A DNA stretch of 64,000 bases from Deltaproteobacteria bacterium (GTDB taxonomy: Bacteria; Desulfobacterota; DSM-4660; Desulfatiglandales; Desulfatiglandaceae), in assembly GCA_019307815.1 (NCBI GenBank), contig JAFDIV010000012.1:1-64000 (forward strand). Direction: 5' to 3'. Below the pieces are notes generated by a model, which was given only the letters and a program-made list of their open reading frames with translations, did not search any database and had not been told where the DNA came from. Positions within the stretch are counted from its first letter, which is position 1; each line of letters starts with the position of its first letter. The translations under genes were made by a program, and so were the position numbers. This document shows, in pieces, positions 1 to 8,103 of the stretch.

Positions 1-79
1 ATTTCACCTGGTTGTGCTTTTCTTATGACAACTGGCCGGAAATTTGTCCACCTTAAAATGCGCTTTTTTTGTCAAAATA

Positions 80-835
80 TCAAATTGTTACCTTTCGTGG
101 ATGGGCACTAGGTAATATCTTCTCCCAAATATGGGCTATATGGCTGTCTGCCACGGTAATGGGAATGGCGCCACTATTGACCATTTCTAGAATGTCCTCT
201 GTCTCAAGGTTTTCGTCTGCCTTTTCTATCTGAACCGGTCTTTTTCCTTTATATCTTAGCTTGTGGTTCAGGGCCAGTAAGCTTTCATAATAGCTGCTGC
301 TCTGACGCACAAATACCCTCCTCCCAGACAGATCATCCAGGGATTTAGGTTGAGGGACGTTTTTGTGGATCACCACCAGTTCATCGACCCCTGTCAAATA
401 GGGATCCGTAAAAGCCACAAGTTTCTGGCGTGCAGGTGTAATGGTCAGCCCCGCAGCGGCTATGTCACCATAGCCATTGATCAAATCCTTTATAAGGCGA
501 TCCCGGGCTACAGGAATAAATTCCAAAACCGTTCTCAACTCCCGCCGTTTTACCTTGCTGTTCAGAAATTTTTCGTATTCTTTCAATAAGCTGTACTCAA
601 AGCCGAAAAATTTCCCTTGATGGATAAAAAAATTCGTCTTGTTTAATGTGGTGAGGATGCGGATATACCGTCTCTTTAAGAGCCCGTCCAGGTCGTCTTT
701 ATAGCGCTCAGAAAGATGGGCCCCAAGGGGCAAAGGAGTGTCCACCACCCTTTCCTGGGCGTGAACTGGCCAGCGCAGATTTGTAAAAAAAGCCAGTGTT
801 ATACCCAAGAAGAGAAGAAATACGGATTTTCTCAT
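80..835 (-). CDS. MltF-like periplasmic solute-binding protein, C-terminally truncated
   Basis: The product has a signal peptide (MRKSVFLLFLG start, cleavage likely after VHA) and then an SBP_bac_3 fold. The segments EFIPVARDRLI and GDIAAAGLTITPARQ match the substrate-binding domain of MltF-type lytic transglycosylases. The start at 835 is chosen for a GAGG about 6 nt upstream; upstream alternatives at 847 and 868 lack this. The ORF ends with TGA shortly after the TVADSHIAHIW segment. The last lobe-1 strand and helix of the binding domain, and the whole SLT lytic domain, are therefore missing. No continuation is visible in any frame in the remaining 79 bases. It is last in a minus-strand operon behind a kinase and a GAF/GGDEF-like protein. 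It could be a reduced sensor or a decaying gene; I cannot tell which. Confidence 0.6.
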   Translation of the reverse strand: MRKSVFLLFLGITLAFFTNLRWPVHAQERVVDTPLPLGAHLSERYKDDLDGLLKRRYIRILTTLNKTNFFIHQGKFFGFEYSLLKEYEKFLNSKVKRRELRTVLEFIPVARDRLIKDLINGYGDIAAAGLTITPARQKLVAFTDPYLTGVDELVVIHKNVPQPKSLDDLSGRRVFVRQSSSYYESLLALNHKLRYKGKRPVQIEKADENLETEDILEMVNSGAIPITVADSHIAHIWEKILPSAHPRKVTI

Positions 836-928
836 CCCCAACCTCATAGAAATCGTATTTATCCTCAACCTTTCGCCAGTATTTTGGCTCTCTTTTGAAA
901 CTATGGAACCTGTAAGGTGGGACCTGAT

Positions 929-1954
929 CTAGAAAGTTACCATTTCCTTTCGCCTCTCCCGCTGAAGCATCTCCTCGGCCTTTCGAAGCAATGAGCTAGG
1001 GTCCATGATGCCCGCATCGCTTGTGGAACTTATGCCACAGGTTATGCCAAGGGGTGGGGAGACCTTGTCCAGAGAAATGGGGTGTTCCTTAAGAAAAGAG
1101 GTCAAACGTTCCAAAAGCTTTTGGGCCCTGCCCTTGGTGGTTGATGGAAGTACAACCAGGAAGCGCTGCTCATCATGCCTTCCTACCACATCTGTTACCC
1201 GGACCAAAGCCCTAAGGTGATGAGCCCAACGCCTCAGCAGTTCCTCTGGTACCTTGGCCTGCGGTCCCCTCTCCTTTCCATGTCCTCTATGCATCTCTAG
1301 TAACATAATAGACAGGGTGCTCTCATAGCGAATGGCTCGTTGAAACTCACGGGCCAATATCTCCTCCATGGCCTTGGCTGTCAGCAATCCGGTTATATCG
1401 TCTTTTGACGAGGACAGCTTTACCTTTTCGTGTGCCACAACATTCGAAAGACACACAGAAACTTTTACCGCGAGTCGCTTCAAAAGGGTTGCATCCATTC
1501 CAGGGGCGTATCGGTCAGGAGAGGAATCGCCCAGATTCAGGGTCCCAATAGTCTGGCCGTTCAATGTGATAGGTACAAGGGCAAGGGAGCGAATTAGGTA
1601 TTTCTCGCTCTCAGGAAAAAGCCTGTAATATAGTCCCAGATCTTGATTCACAAGAATCGGTTCAGTGGCATTGCCAATCAAAGTGGTCAGGGTGTTTCGT
1701 GACACCACATTAAGCCTCTGTTTGACCACCTCTGATTCAGCCAATTTGGGTATGAGGGGGGCAAGGTCTCCTTCCTCAATGAGAGTGATCCATACGTATG
1801 GTATGGCGAATTTCTCTCGAATTTCTGTAAGCAGTCGCTCAAACAAATCTTTGAAGTTGAGGATGGAAAGGATACTTACCTCCACCTCAAAGAACTTTTT
1901 GGCTATTTCCTCATTTTGCTCAAGTCTCTCAAGAATCGCATCAATATCCGCCAT
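929..1954 (-). CDS. GAF domain protein with degenerate GGDEF domain
   Basis: This is a 341-residue cytoplasmic signalling protein. A short N-terminal coiled coil (DIDAILERLEQNEE) is followed by a GAF domain around residues 30-180 and a GGDEF fold around 190-335 that opens with DDITGLL. At the place of the GGDEF signature the protein reads GRHDEQRFLVVLP, so the two catalytic glycines and the DE pair are replaced. Diguanylate cyclase activity is therefore unlikely; the domain may bind GTP or act as a partner. The start at 1954 (MADID) is preferred because GGAAGGGG lies just upstream. Further upstream starts would overlap the kinase gene. It lies 28 bases after the GAF-GAF histidine kinase and is probably co-transcribed with it. 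Confidence 0.75.
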   Translation of the reverse strand: MADIDAILERLEQNEEIAKKFFEVEVSILSILNFKDLFERLLTEIREKFAIPYVWITLIEEGDLAPLIPKLAESEVVKQRLNVVSRNTLTTLIGNATEPILVNQDLGLYYRLFPESEKYLIRSLALVPITLNGQTIGTLNLGDSSPDRYAPGMDATLLKRLAVKVSVCLSNVVAHEKVKLSSSKDDITGLLTAKAMEEILAREFQRAIRYESTLSIMLLEMHRGHGKERGPQAKVPEELLRRWAHHLRALVRVTDVVGRHDEQRFLVVLPSTTKGRAQKLLERLTSFLKEHPISLDKVSPPLGITCGISSTSDAGIMDPSSLLRKAEEMLQRERRKEMVTF

Positions 1955-1982
1955 GGCACCCCTTCCAAGATTGTGGATCATC

Positions 1983-3821
1983 CTATTCCACTGCGCACTG
2001 TGTATCCTCACGATAAACAGGTAGACGAATTATGAACGTGGTGCTGTTCCTCTTTGCTTCCACCTCTATCCTACCTCCAAGGAGCCTTACAATCCGGTAA
2101 GTAATGTAAAGCCCCCTGCCCTCGCCCTCACCATCTACCAGGCGAACTCGATCCTCCTCAGAAATGCGTCCGGTATTACCGATCTCCGCGCAGGCCCAGT
2201 CCCCATCCTTATATGTTTTAATGGACAGAGTCCCGCCTTTGAGGGGAATGGCCTTTGTGGCATTGTTCAACAAATTATCAAACACCCTTTCCAAGTGTAT
2301 GGGATAGCAGCATACCTTCATACCCTCTACAAATGGCCCCTCCCTTAAGACTACATTCTGTTTTAACTGCTCTTTGATGGCCTCCTTGTTAATTTCGAAC
2401 CTCCTAAGCAGCACATCTGTAATATCGATTATCTGTTCTTTTCCAACCTCATAGATACTCAGGGCCAACTCTTGCATCCGGCTTGTCTCTTCAAACAGGA
2501 TGTCAACGTACCGTTTTATTTGAGGCAATGATTCCCGAAACTTGTCGTCTTCGAGCATCTTCTTCAATCTTCTTGCAAATCCGGCAGAGGCAATAGCAGG
2601 GTTCTTAAAATCATGAAGGATATCGTCCAGGCGCTCCATCTTCTGGGCCTTCATTAGTTCTCGGCCAAGGAAAAGAAAGAGCTCAATTTCATCTTCTCTG
2701 TAGCGTTGTCTATGTTCAATAGCGTCGAAGGTCATGAAATGGGTTATTTCTCCATCTACATACAGCGGGATATAGAGTATGGAATTGATGTTGTGTTCGG
2801 CAGCAAAGTCCTTCATGTGCCCTGAGATGATAGCACTTTTTTGGGGATCCACTACCAGGATATATGAAGGCGTCACAACTTCATAAGCCGAGTCTCCTTC
2901 ATAATCCCGTAGCCTTAGCAATATCTCAAAGGCTGGCTCACTGGTTACCGAAAACCTCCGGCCGATGCTATGGTACCCTTCTTCCTCAGGGTATCCTGCT
3001 TCAAGTACAACATAGTTGTAATCATGGGTCACGGAAAAAAGGGCACAGCTCTGAAGGTTTACCATATCCACCAGTTCTGGAATAACTCGGTTGAAGACAT
3101 CTTTCATCTTTATGCCGCCGCGTGATCCAAGTCGCTTGAAGATGTGCCGAACAATAGCCTCCTTCTTTTCATTCAGCCTGTGCATGGAGAGGATTTTTTT
3201 TCTGGCAATAACAAAGCTGAGTCTCTTGGCAAGCAGTTCCGCAATCTGGATTTCCAGGGGACTGAATTCCCGCCCCTTTTCTGGAAAATAGATCTGGATC
3301 ACGCCCCTAGTATCCCGCTCGTTGGGGAAAAACCGGGGAATCTCCAAGGGGATCGCCATAAGCGAATGGATACCTCTAAGGTAAACGGCCTCTTTATCCT
3401 CATACCTGGTTTCGTCCAAGATATCAGGTACCAAGCAGGGCCGCTTAGATTTCACCACCTCTCCTGCAATACTTCCCTCCAAAGGAATATAAGTTTCACG
3501 ACGTTCTTCGTGAGAGGGGTAAGACCCATAGGAAAGCATCTGTTCGGTTTGAGGATCATAGATGCGTACTGATGCTGAGCTGGCATTGAGAAATTCAACA
3601 ATATATCGGGTGGCACGGGTCAGGATTTCTTGTTCCGGCAAATCCGGATCGATTTCAACAATTTCATCCACCTGTTTGGTAATCTGATCCAGAAAACTAC
3701 TCAGCAGATGGGATTCAAGCCATTCCATTAGGAAGTTCCAGAATTCTTCCTTAAAGGAGACCTCCTGGGCCCACGGTTCCTTCTGAACGGCCTGTATTAG
3801 TTTTTGCAGGTTTGTCCACAT
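1983..3821 (-). CDS. GAF-GAF sensor histidine kinase, soluble
   Basis: This 612-residue protein has no membrane segment. A first GAF domain (about 60-210) and a second GAF-like domain (about 235-395) precede a kinase core. The phospho-acceptor H box is LHDFKNPAIA with His403. The N box is NLLNNATKAIP and the last G box is GEGEGRGLYITYR, followed by LLGGRIEVE. The HDFKNP H box is of the kind found in atypical soluble kinases. No response regulator gene is adjacent; the downstream partner is a GAF/degenerate-GGDEF protein. It probably senses a small cytoplasmic ligand or redox state and phosphorylates an unlinked regulator. The start codon has only a weak ribosome site. Confidence 0.85.
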   Translation of the reverse strand: MWTNLQKLIQAVQKEPWAQEVSFKEEFWNFLMEWLESHLLSSFLDQITKQVDEIVEIDPDLPEQEILTRATRYIVEFLNASSASVRIYDPQTEQMLSYGSYPSHEERRETYIPLEGSIAGEVVKSKRPCLVPDILDETRYEDKEAVYLRGIHSLMAIPLEIPRFFPNERDTRGVIQIYFPEKGREFSPLEIQIAELLAKRLSFVIARKKILSMHRLNEKKEAIVRHIFKRLGSRGGIKMKDVFNRVIPELVDMVNLQSCALFSVTHDYNYVVLEAGYPEEEGYHSIGRRFSVTSEPAFEILLRLRDYEGDSAYEVVTPSYILVVDPQKSAIISGHMKDFAAEHNINSILYIPLYVDGEITHFMTFDAIEHRQRYREDEIELFLFLGRELMKAQKMERLDDILHDFKNPAIASAGFARRLKKMLEDDKFRESLPQIKRYVDILFEETSRMQELALSIYEVGKEQIIDITDVLLRRFEINKEAIKEQLKQNVVLREGPFVEGMKVCCYPIHLERVFDNLLNNATKAIPLKGGTLSIKTYKDGDWACAEIGNTGRISEEDRVRLVDGEGEGRGLYITYRIVRLLGGRIEVEAKRNSTTFIIRLPVYREDTQCAVE

Positions 3822-4230
3822 GAAAAGTTATGAGTGAGCTATAACCGTTATCCGTTCACCGTTGACCGCCTCTTTTTTTGTCTACTGCCTCAAGCTCGGC
3901 TGCCTCATGCGGTCCTGACGCCTAGCGGGGTTTTCTCCTTCCTCTGTCTCCCTGTGTTCTCTACTATCCCTTTGTCATTTTTGACTGATTTGGCATTTGT
4001 CATTTGGCATTCGTTTATTCTGTTGGTTCCATAGCAAAAGGAGAATCTAAAGTCAAGAAAGGTAGTTACAACACCTAGTCATAGCTTATTAAGTCGGTTT
4101 TGCATTTGACTATCCAGGTAATATGTATTAATTTTTCAATAATTTTGACATATCCTTTCTTGGTCAACCTCCAAGGAGCTAAGGATAAAGGCCCTTCCAT
4201 CCTAACCCCAGCCCTATCAGGAGGTAAAAG
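3822..4230. other. Intergenic region with short heptamer and TTTGTCATTT repeats
   Basis: There is no convincing gene here. Three tandem heptamers of the form CCGTTNN lie at 3845-3865, followed by another CCG. Two copies of TTTGTCATTT lie at 3971-3980 and 3996-4005. The second half is AT-rich and contains a TTGACT near 4107 followed after 17 bases by TAATTT, a possible promoter for the plus-strand membrane-protein pair. A clear AGGAGG ribosome site precedes the ATG at 4231. Confidence 0.5.
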
Positions 4231-4746
4231 ATGATCCGCATGATCGCAAAGCTATTGAAAGTCCTCAATTCCGAGACTGAGCCAGCCCAAATTTCGCTTG
4301 CTTTATGCTTCTCCATGATCATGGGCTTTACTCCCCTTTACAGCCTTCACAATATCTTGGCGGTCCTATTGGTCTTAATCCTCAGGGTCAATCTATCGGC
4401 ATTTATTCTGGGATGGGCCTTTTTTTCTGGATTAGCCTATCTGCTGGATCCCCTCTTCCATCAAATCGGACTTGTGCTGTTAACACTATCTGCGTTGGAA
4501 GGTCTTTGGACTTCGCTTTACAATATCACGCTATTTCGACTCGAAAACTTCAACAACAGCATTGTTATGGGTAGCCTGTTTTTGTCCCTTGTGTTTTTTG
4601 CTCCTCTTTACCTCATACTTAACCTGACCATACGCAAATACCGTGAACACATCCTAGCGTGGATCCAGAAGACCCGTATAATGCAGGCCTTCAAGGCGAG
4701 CAAAATTTATAGCGTTTATCAAACTGTATCTGGATGGAGAGGATAA
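4231..4746 (+). CDS. TIGR03546-family integral membrane protein
   Basis: This 171-residue protein has about four hydrophobic segments (LALCFSMIMGF, LAVLLVLILRV, FILGWAFFSGLAYLL, SLVFFAPLYLILNL) and a basic C-terminus. The pattern and the N-terminal LLKVLNSETEP match the uncharacterised family TIGR03546. That family is defined by sitting next to TIGR03545 genes, and the next gene here belongs to that partner family. AGGAGG precedes the ATG by 7 bases. The two reading frames adjoin, with the stop TAA ending 2 bases before the next ATG, so they should be translationally coupled. Function is unknown; an envelope role is inferred from its partner. Confidence 0.8.
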   Translation: MIRMIAKLLKVLNSETEPAQISLALCFSMIMGFTPLYSLHNILAVLLVLILRVNLSAFILGWAFFSGLAYLLDPLFHQIGLVLLTLSALEGLWTSLYNITLFRLENFNNSIVMGSLFLSLVFFAPLYLILNLTIRKYREHILAWIQKTRIMQAFKASKIYSVYQTVSGWRG

Positions 4747-4748
4747 TC

Positions 4749-6551
4749 ATGAAAAAGTGGATCCGGTGGCAGGGCTTAGGCGTCTTTGTAATAGTCATTG
4801 TGCTCCTTTGCACCTTTTGGTTCTTATTTATCGACGGTATTGTCGAGCATATAATTGAAAATTACGCCTCTAAGGCCATCGGGGCCAAGGTGGAATTGGA
4901 TAGTGCTGATCTATCTCTTTTTCCGGCCGGTCTTGAGCTAAGAGGACTCAAGGTGACAAATCCAGATGAGCCCATGAAAAATGCGGTGGAAATCACTCGG
5001 GCTGAGATGAGTTTTGATACGCTGATGCTTTTTAGGCGAAAGGTAATCGTGAATCAGATGACCCTTGATGGCATCAAGCTCAACACCCCACGGAAGACAT
5101 CTGGTGCCCTGCCGAGACTATCTCGCAAGGGAACAGTTCCAGGTACACCTTCAGAAAAAAGGGCTACGACAGGGGGGAAGAAAAAGGGCATTTGCGAGGG
5201 CAGTGAGCTTCCTTCATTGCACATGCCTAGTGTTAAGGAGATACTCAGTAAAGAGCAAATCCCCTCAATCAAGCTGGCGGCCTCCCTCAAGGAACAAATC
5301 GACAATGAAAAGAAAAAGTGGCAACAAAGGCTCGCCTCCCTCCCTGACAAAAAGACCTTTGATGCCTATAAGCTCGAGATCCAAAAACTGAAGACAAGAA
5401 ACAAGGGTATAGCGGCTTATATTTCAGTAGGCGGCAAGTTCCTGGAACTGAAGAAAAAGATAAATGCAGACCTTGATCGGATCAAAAAGGCCAGGAAGTC
5501 CTTTCAAAAAGAGATTGCCGCCCTCAGGCAAAAGATGGATGAAGCAAAAAGGGCACCCTTCAAAGATGCGGCCCAATTAGCCCAAAAATACGGAATGTCT
5601 AAAGAAGGCATAGCTAACCTGAGCCGGGTACTGTTTGGTGTAAAGATCTGCGGGTGGATGCAAAAATCTGCCCAGTGGTATGAAAAAATGCGTCCAGTCC
5701 TCCAGCGTGTCAAACAAAAGAAAAATGGAAAAGAGGTGGTGAAGCCTTTGAGGGGCAAAGGGGCCTTTGTGCGGTTTAAGGAATGGCAGCCCTTGCCAGA
5801 CTTCCTTATCCGAGAGGCGAGGGCATCACTTATCACAGGTGCTGGCAATATCAAAGGGGTAATCAAAAATATCACGCCTGACCAAGATATTTTAGGCATC
5901 CCCCTGACTTTCTCCTTTAAGGGCGAACGGCTCAAGGGCTTTAAGCTATTGGAAGCCAAGGGGATCCTAAACCACGTAAAACCCCGGGTTCCCAAAGATG
6001 AAATACGATTCCTGGTAAAAGGATACCAGGCCAAAGGTATACCTCTATTGGAAAAGGGCAAGACACCCATTGTACTTGAAAAGGCACTTGCAGACCTCAA
6101 TGTCAAGGCAGTGGTCCAGGACACCAGTGTCAACGCAAATGTATTGGCCGCCCTTCATGCCGTAAACGTTGGAGTATCAGCAAATTCAGGGAATAGCCCC
6201 TTAATGCACGCTATTATCTCTACGCTGAAAAATATCAGCAAGTTCATTGTAAATGCCAAAGTGACAGGAACAATAAGGGACTACAATATTGAGCTTTCTT
6301 CAGACCTGGATGGTGTTCTCAAGAAGTCGGCAGGCAAGATAATTGCGAAGGAAACGGAGAAATTAAGACAACAGCTTATTAAGGCTATTATGGCCAGGAT
6401 TCAAGGGCCTCTTTCTCAGGCTGAAGATGGACTCTCCGGCCTGAATGGAATTGATAAGGAACTGGCCGAACGGCTGAATTTGGGCACCAGTGTCCTTGGG
6501 GGGCTAGGAAAGCCAGGAAAGAAAGGGGGATTTAAACTGCCTTTTTCATGA
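4749..6551 (+). CDS. TIGR03545-family protein with AsmA-like N-terminus and coiled coil
   Basis: This 600-residue protein has one N-terminal membrane anchor (VFVIVIVLLCTFWFLFI). Next comes an AsmA/DUF748-like stretch (GAKVELDSADLSLFPAG, LELRGLKVTNP). A long lysine-rich region (about 180-280) is predicted coiled coil, and a beta-rich C-terminal half ends with a helix. The start at 4749 is chosen over the in-frame ATG at 4734 because GGAGAGG lies 6 bases upstream and the latter overlaps the preceding gene. It should sit in the inner membrane with a periplasmic body. The AsmA resemblance suggests a role in lipid transport or envelope assembly, but that is inference. Confidence 0.8.
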   Translation: MKKWIRWQGLGVFVIVIVLLCTFWFLFIDGIVEHIIENYASKAIGAKVELDSADLSLFPAGLELRGLKVTNPDEPMKNAVEITRAEMSFDTLMLFRRKVIVNQMTLDGIKLNTPRKTSGALPRLSRKGTVPGTPSEKRATTGGKKKGICEGSELPSLHMPSVKEILSKEQIPSIKLAASLKEQIDNEKKKWQQRLASLPDKKTFDAYKLEIQKLKTRNKGIAAYISVGGKFLELKKKINADLDRIKKARKSFQKEIAALRQKMDEAKRAPFKDAAQLAQKYGMSKEGIANLSRVLFGVKICGWMQKSAQWYEKMRPVLQRVKQKKNGKEVVKPLRGKGAFVRFKEWQPLPDFLIREARASLITGAGNIKGVIKNITPDQDILGIPLTFSFKGERLKGFKLLEAKGILNHVKPRVPKDEIRFLVKGYQAKGIPLLEKGKTPIVLEKALADLNVKAVVQDTSVNANVLAALHAVNVGVSANSGNSPLMHAIISTLKNISKFIVNAKVTGTIRDYNIELSSDLDGVLKKSAGKIIAKETEKLRQQLIKAIMARIQGPLSQAEDGLSGLNGIDKELAERLNLGTSVLGGLGKPGKKGGFKLPFS

Positions 6552-6641
6552 TACCCCAAAAAAAGCAAAAGGGGAAATCTCAAATATCAAAAATGAGGTA
6601 TCTAGCCTTCAAAAAAGCACAATGAATTGGAGGACAGATCC

Positions 6642-7049
6642 ATGCAACCTCAACGTATTCCATCAGGTATACCAGGGCTTGACGAAATACTTCACGGTGG
6701 TTTTATCCCTGGCCGCAGCTACCTGATTGTGGGTTCACCAGGCACAGGAAAAACCATCTTCTCCCTCCAGTGGTTGTTGGAGGGAACCCGCCGAAATGAG
6801 ACATCCCTCTATATTACCCTTACTGAGCCGTTGGATGCCATCAAGGCAAACATGACCGCATTTGACTGGTCACTTGATGGACTGAAAACTCTTGATCTTT
6901 CCTCTGGTAGGGATCTCAAGGAAGAGGACATGGGTGAATACCATATCTTTCCTCCAAGTGAGGTGGAGCAGATCCCTGTCTGGCAAAATATTTACCGGGC
7001 CGTACAAGAAATAAGGCCTTCCAGGCTGGTAATAGACTCAGCCACCTAG
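6642..7049 (+). pseudogene. KaiC-like double-domain ATPase, N-terminal part ended by in-frame TAG
   Basis: This is the N-terminal RecA-like domain of a KaiC-family ATPase. IPSGIPGLDEILHGGF is followed by the Walker A motif GSPGTGKT (31-38) and a Walker B-like RLVIDSAT. The frame stops at TAG (7047-7049, codon 136) exactly where the family has a Gln in the VIDSLTQLR motif. CAG to TAG is one transition. After the stop the same frame continues with LRHLSTDEYQFRKHIL and reaches a second ATPase domain, so the intact gene would be 6642-8102 (486 codons). The catalytic Glu pair after Walker A is incomplete here (LTEP). ATG at 6642 is chosen because GGAGG lies 8 bases upstream. The gene may be truly broken, a sequencing error, or read through. 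Confidence 0.75.
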
Positions 7050-7160
7050 TTACGTCACCTCTCCACAGATGAATACCAGTTCCGGAAACATATTCTCACC
7101 TTTATCAACCATCTTTATTCCAAGGGGTGCACCACACTTCTCACCTTTGAGCCTACAGAA

Positions 7161-8102
7161 ATGGACAGGGAGTCATCCATGGCCCTGGCTGTGGACGGAA
7201 TCATCAAACTCCGAAATGAAATTTCTTCTCAAAGGCTCATTGGTATACGCACTCTTGAGGTGGATAAGATAAGGGGTTCGGATTTTATCTCCGGCCTGCA
7301 TTTCCTAAGGATAGGATCCGAAGGCATAGTGGTTTTTCCCCACAAGATCGAAGAACAATCCATGGCGGAGCACAAGAAAAACCAGTTGTCATCCAATATT
7401 GAGGCTTTAGATGATCTTTTGGGGGGCGGCATTGAAAGGGGCACCACCACACTCATTACAGGACCCAGTGGCGTTGGCAAGAGCCTGCTTGCCACGCAGT
7501 TTCTCGTAAGCACGGCATCTTCAGGCTCTTCAGTCAGCATATATACCTTTGAAGAACCTGCCTTTTCCATGATAGAGCGGTGCCGCTCCGTGAGGATGCA
7601 TGTTGATCCGTTAATCGATTCAGGAAGACTTCAAATCCTCCACATCAATCCCCTTGAATACCACCCTGATGAATTCTTGCATATAGTAAGAAAAGATGTG
7701 GAAGAAAGGGGTATAGAGGCCATTGTTATCGACAGTATGCGGGGCTACCAGCTTGCCATGGAACAATTTGGAAACATTGTGGGTCATACCCAAAACCTAA
7801 TTAACTACCTCCATGGCAAAGGGGTGACCTGCTTTCTGGTCAATGAACTGGAACAGGTCACAGGAGACCTCAAAATCTCTGAAATCGGCATCAGTTACCT
7901 GGTGGACAATGCTATCCTACTTCGATATGCAGAGAGCGGAGGACGGATCATTCGGGTGATAGGTTGTCTCAAAAAAAGGCTTGGAAAGTTTCAACAGGAG
8001 TTGCGGGAGTTGTCCATAACAGATGAAGGCCTGAAGGTCGGGGGGATGCTTAAGGGCTTTCAAGGCCTCTTGACCGGAGTCCCCCAGCGCATGGACGTAT
8101 AG
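7161..8102 (+). pseudogene. KaiC-like ATPase, C-terminal part downstream of in-frame TAG
   Basis: This carries the second RecA-like domain of the interrupted KaiC-family protein. The coding frame actually resumes at 7050, directly after the TAG; 7161 is merely the first ATG and has no ribosome site. Visible motifs are IEALDDLLGGGIERG, Walker A GPSGVGKS, the catalytic glutamate pair TFEEP, and Walker B AIVIDSMRG. The domain looks intact and well conserved, which argues for recent disruption or readthrough. The stop at 8100-8102 is one base from the start of the following kinase. KaiC-like proteins in this context usually partner sensor kinases rather than a circadian clock. Confidence 0.75.
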
Positions 8103-8103
8103 A

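Noticed and set aside
3834..4034. 66-codon plus-strand ORF
   Set aside because: No ribosome site, no recognisable domain, and it runs through short repeats.
7047..7049. Pyrrolysine at the KaiC TAG
   Set aside because: The aligned residue is Gln and no pyl genes are in the window.
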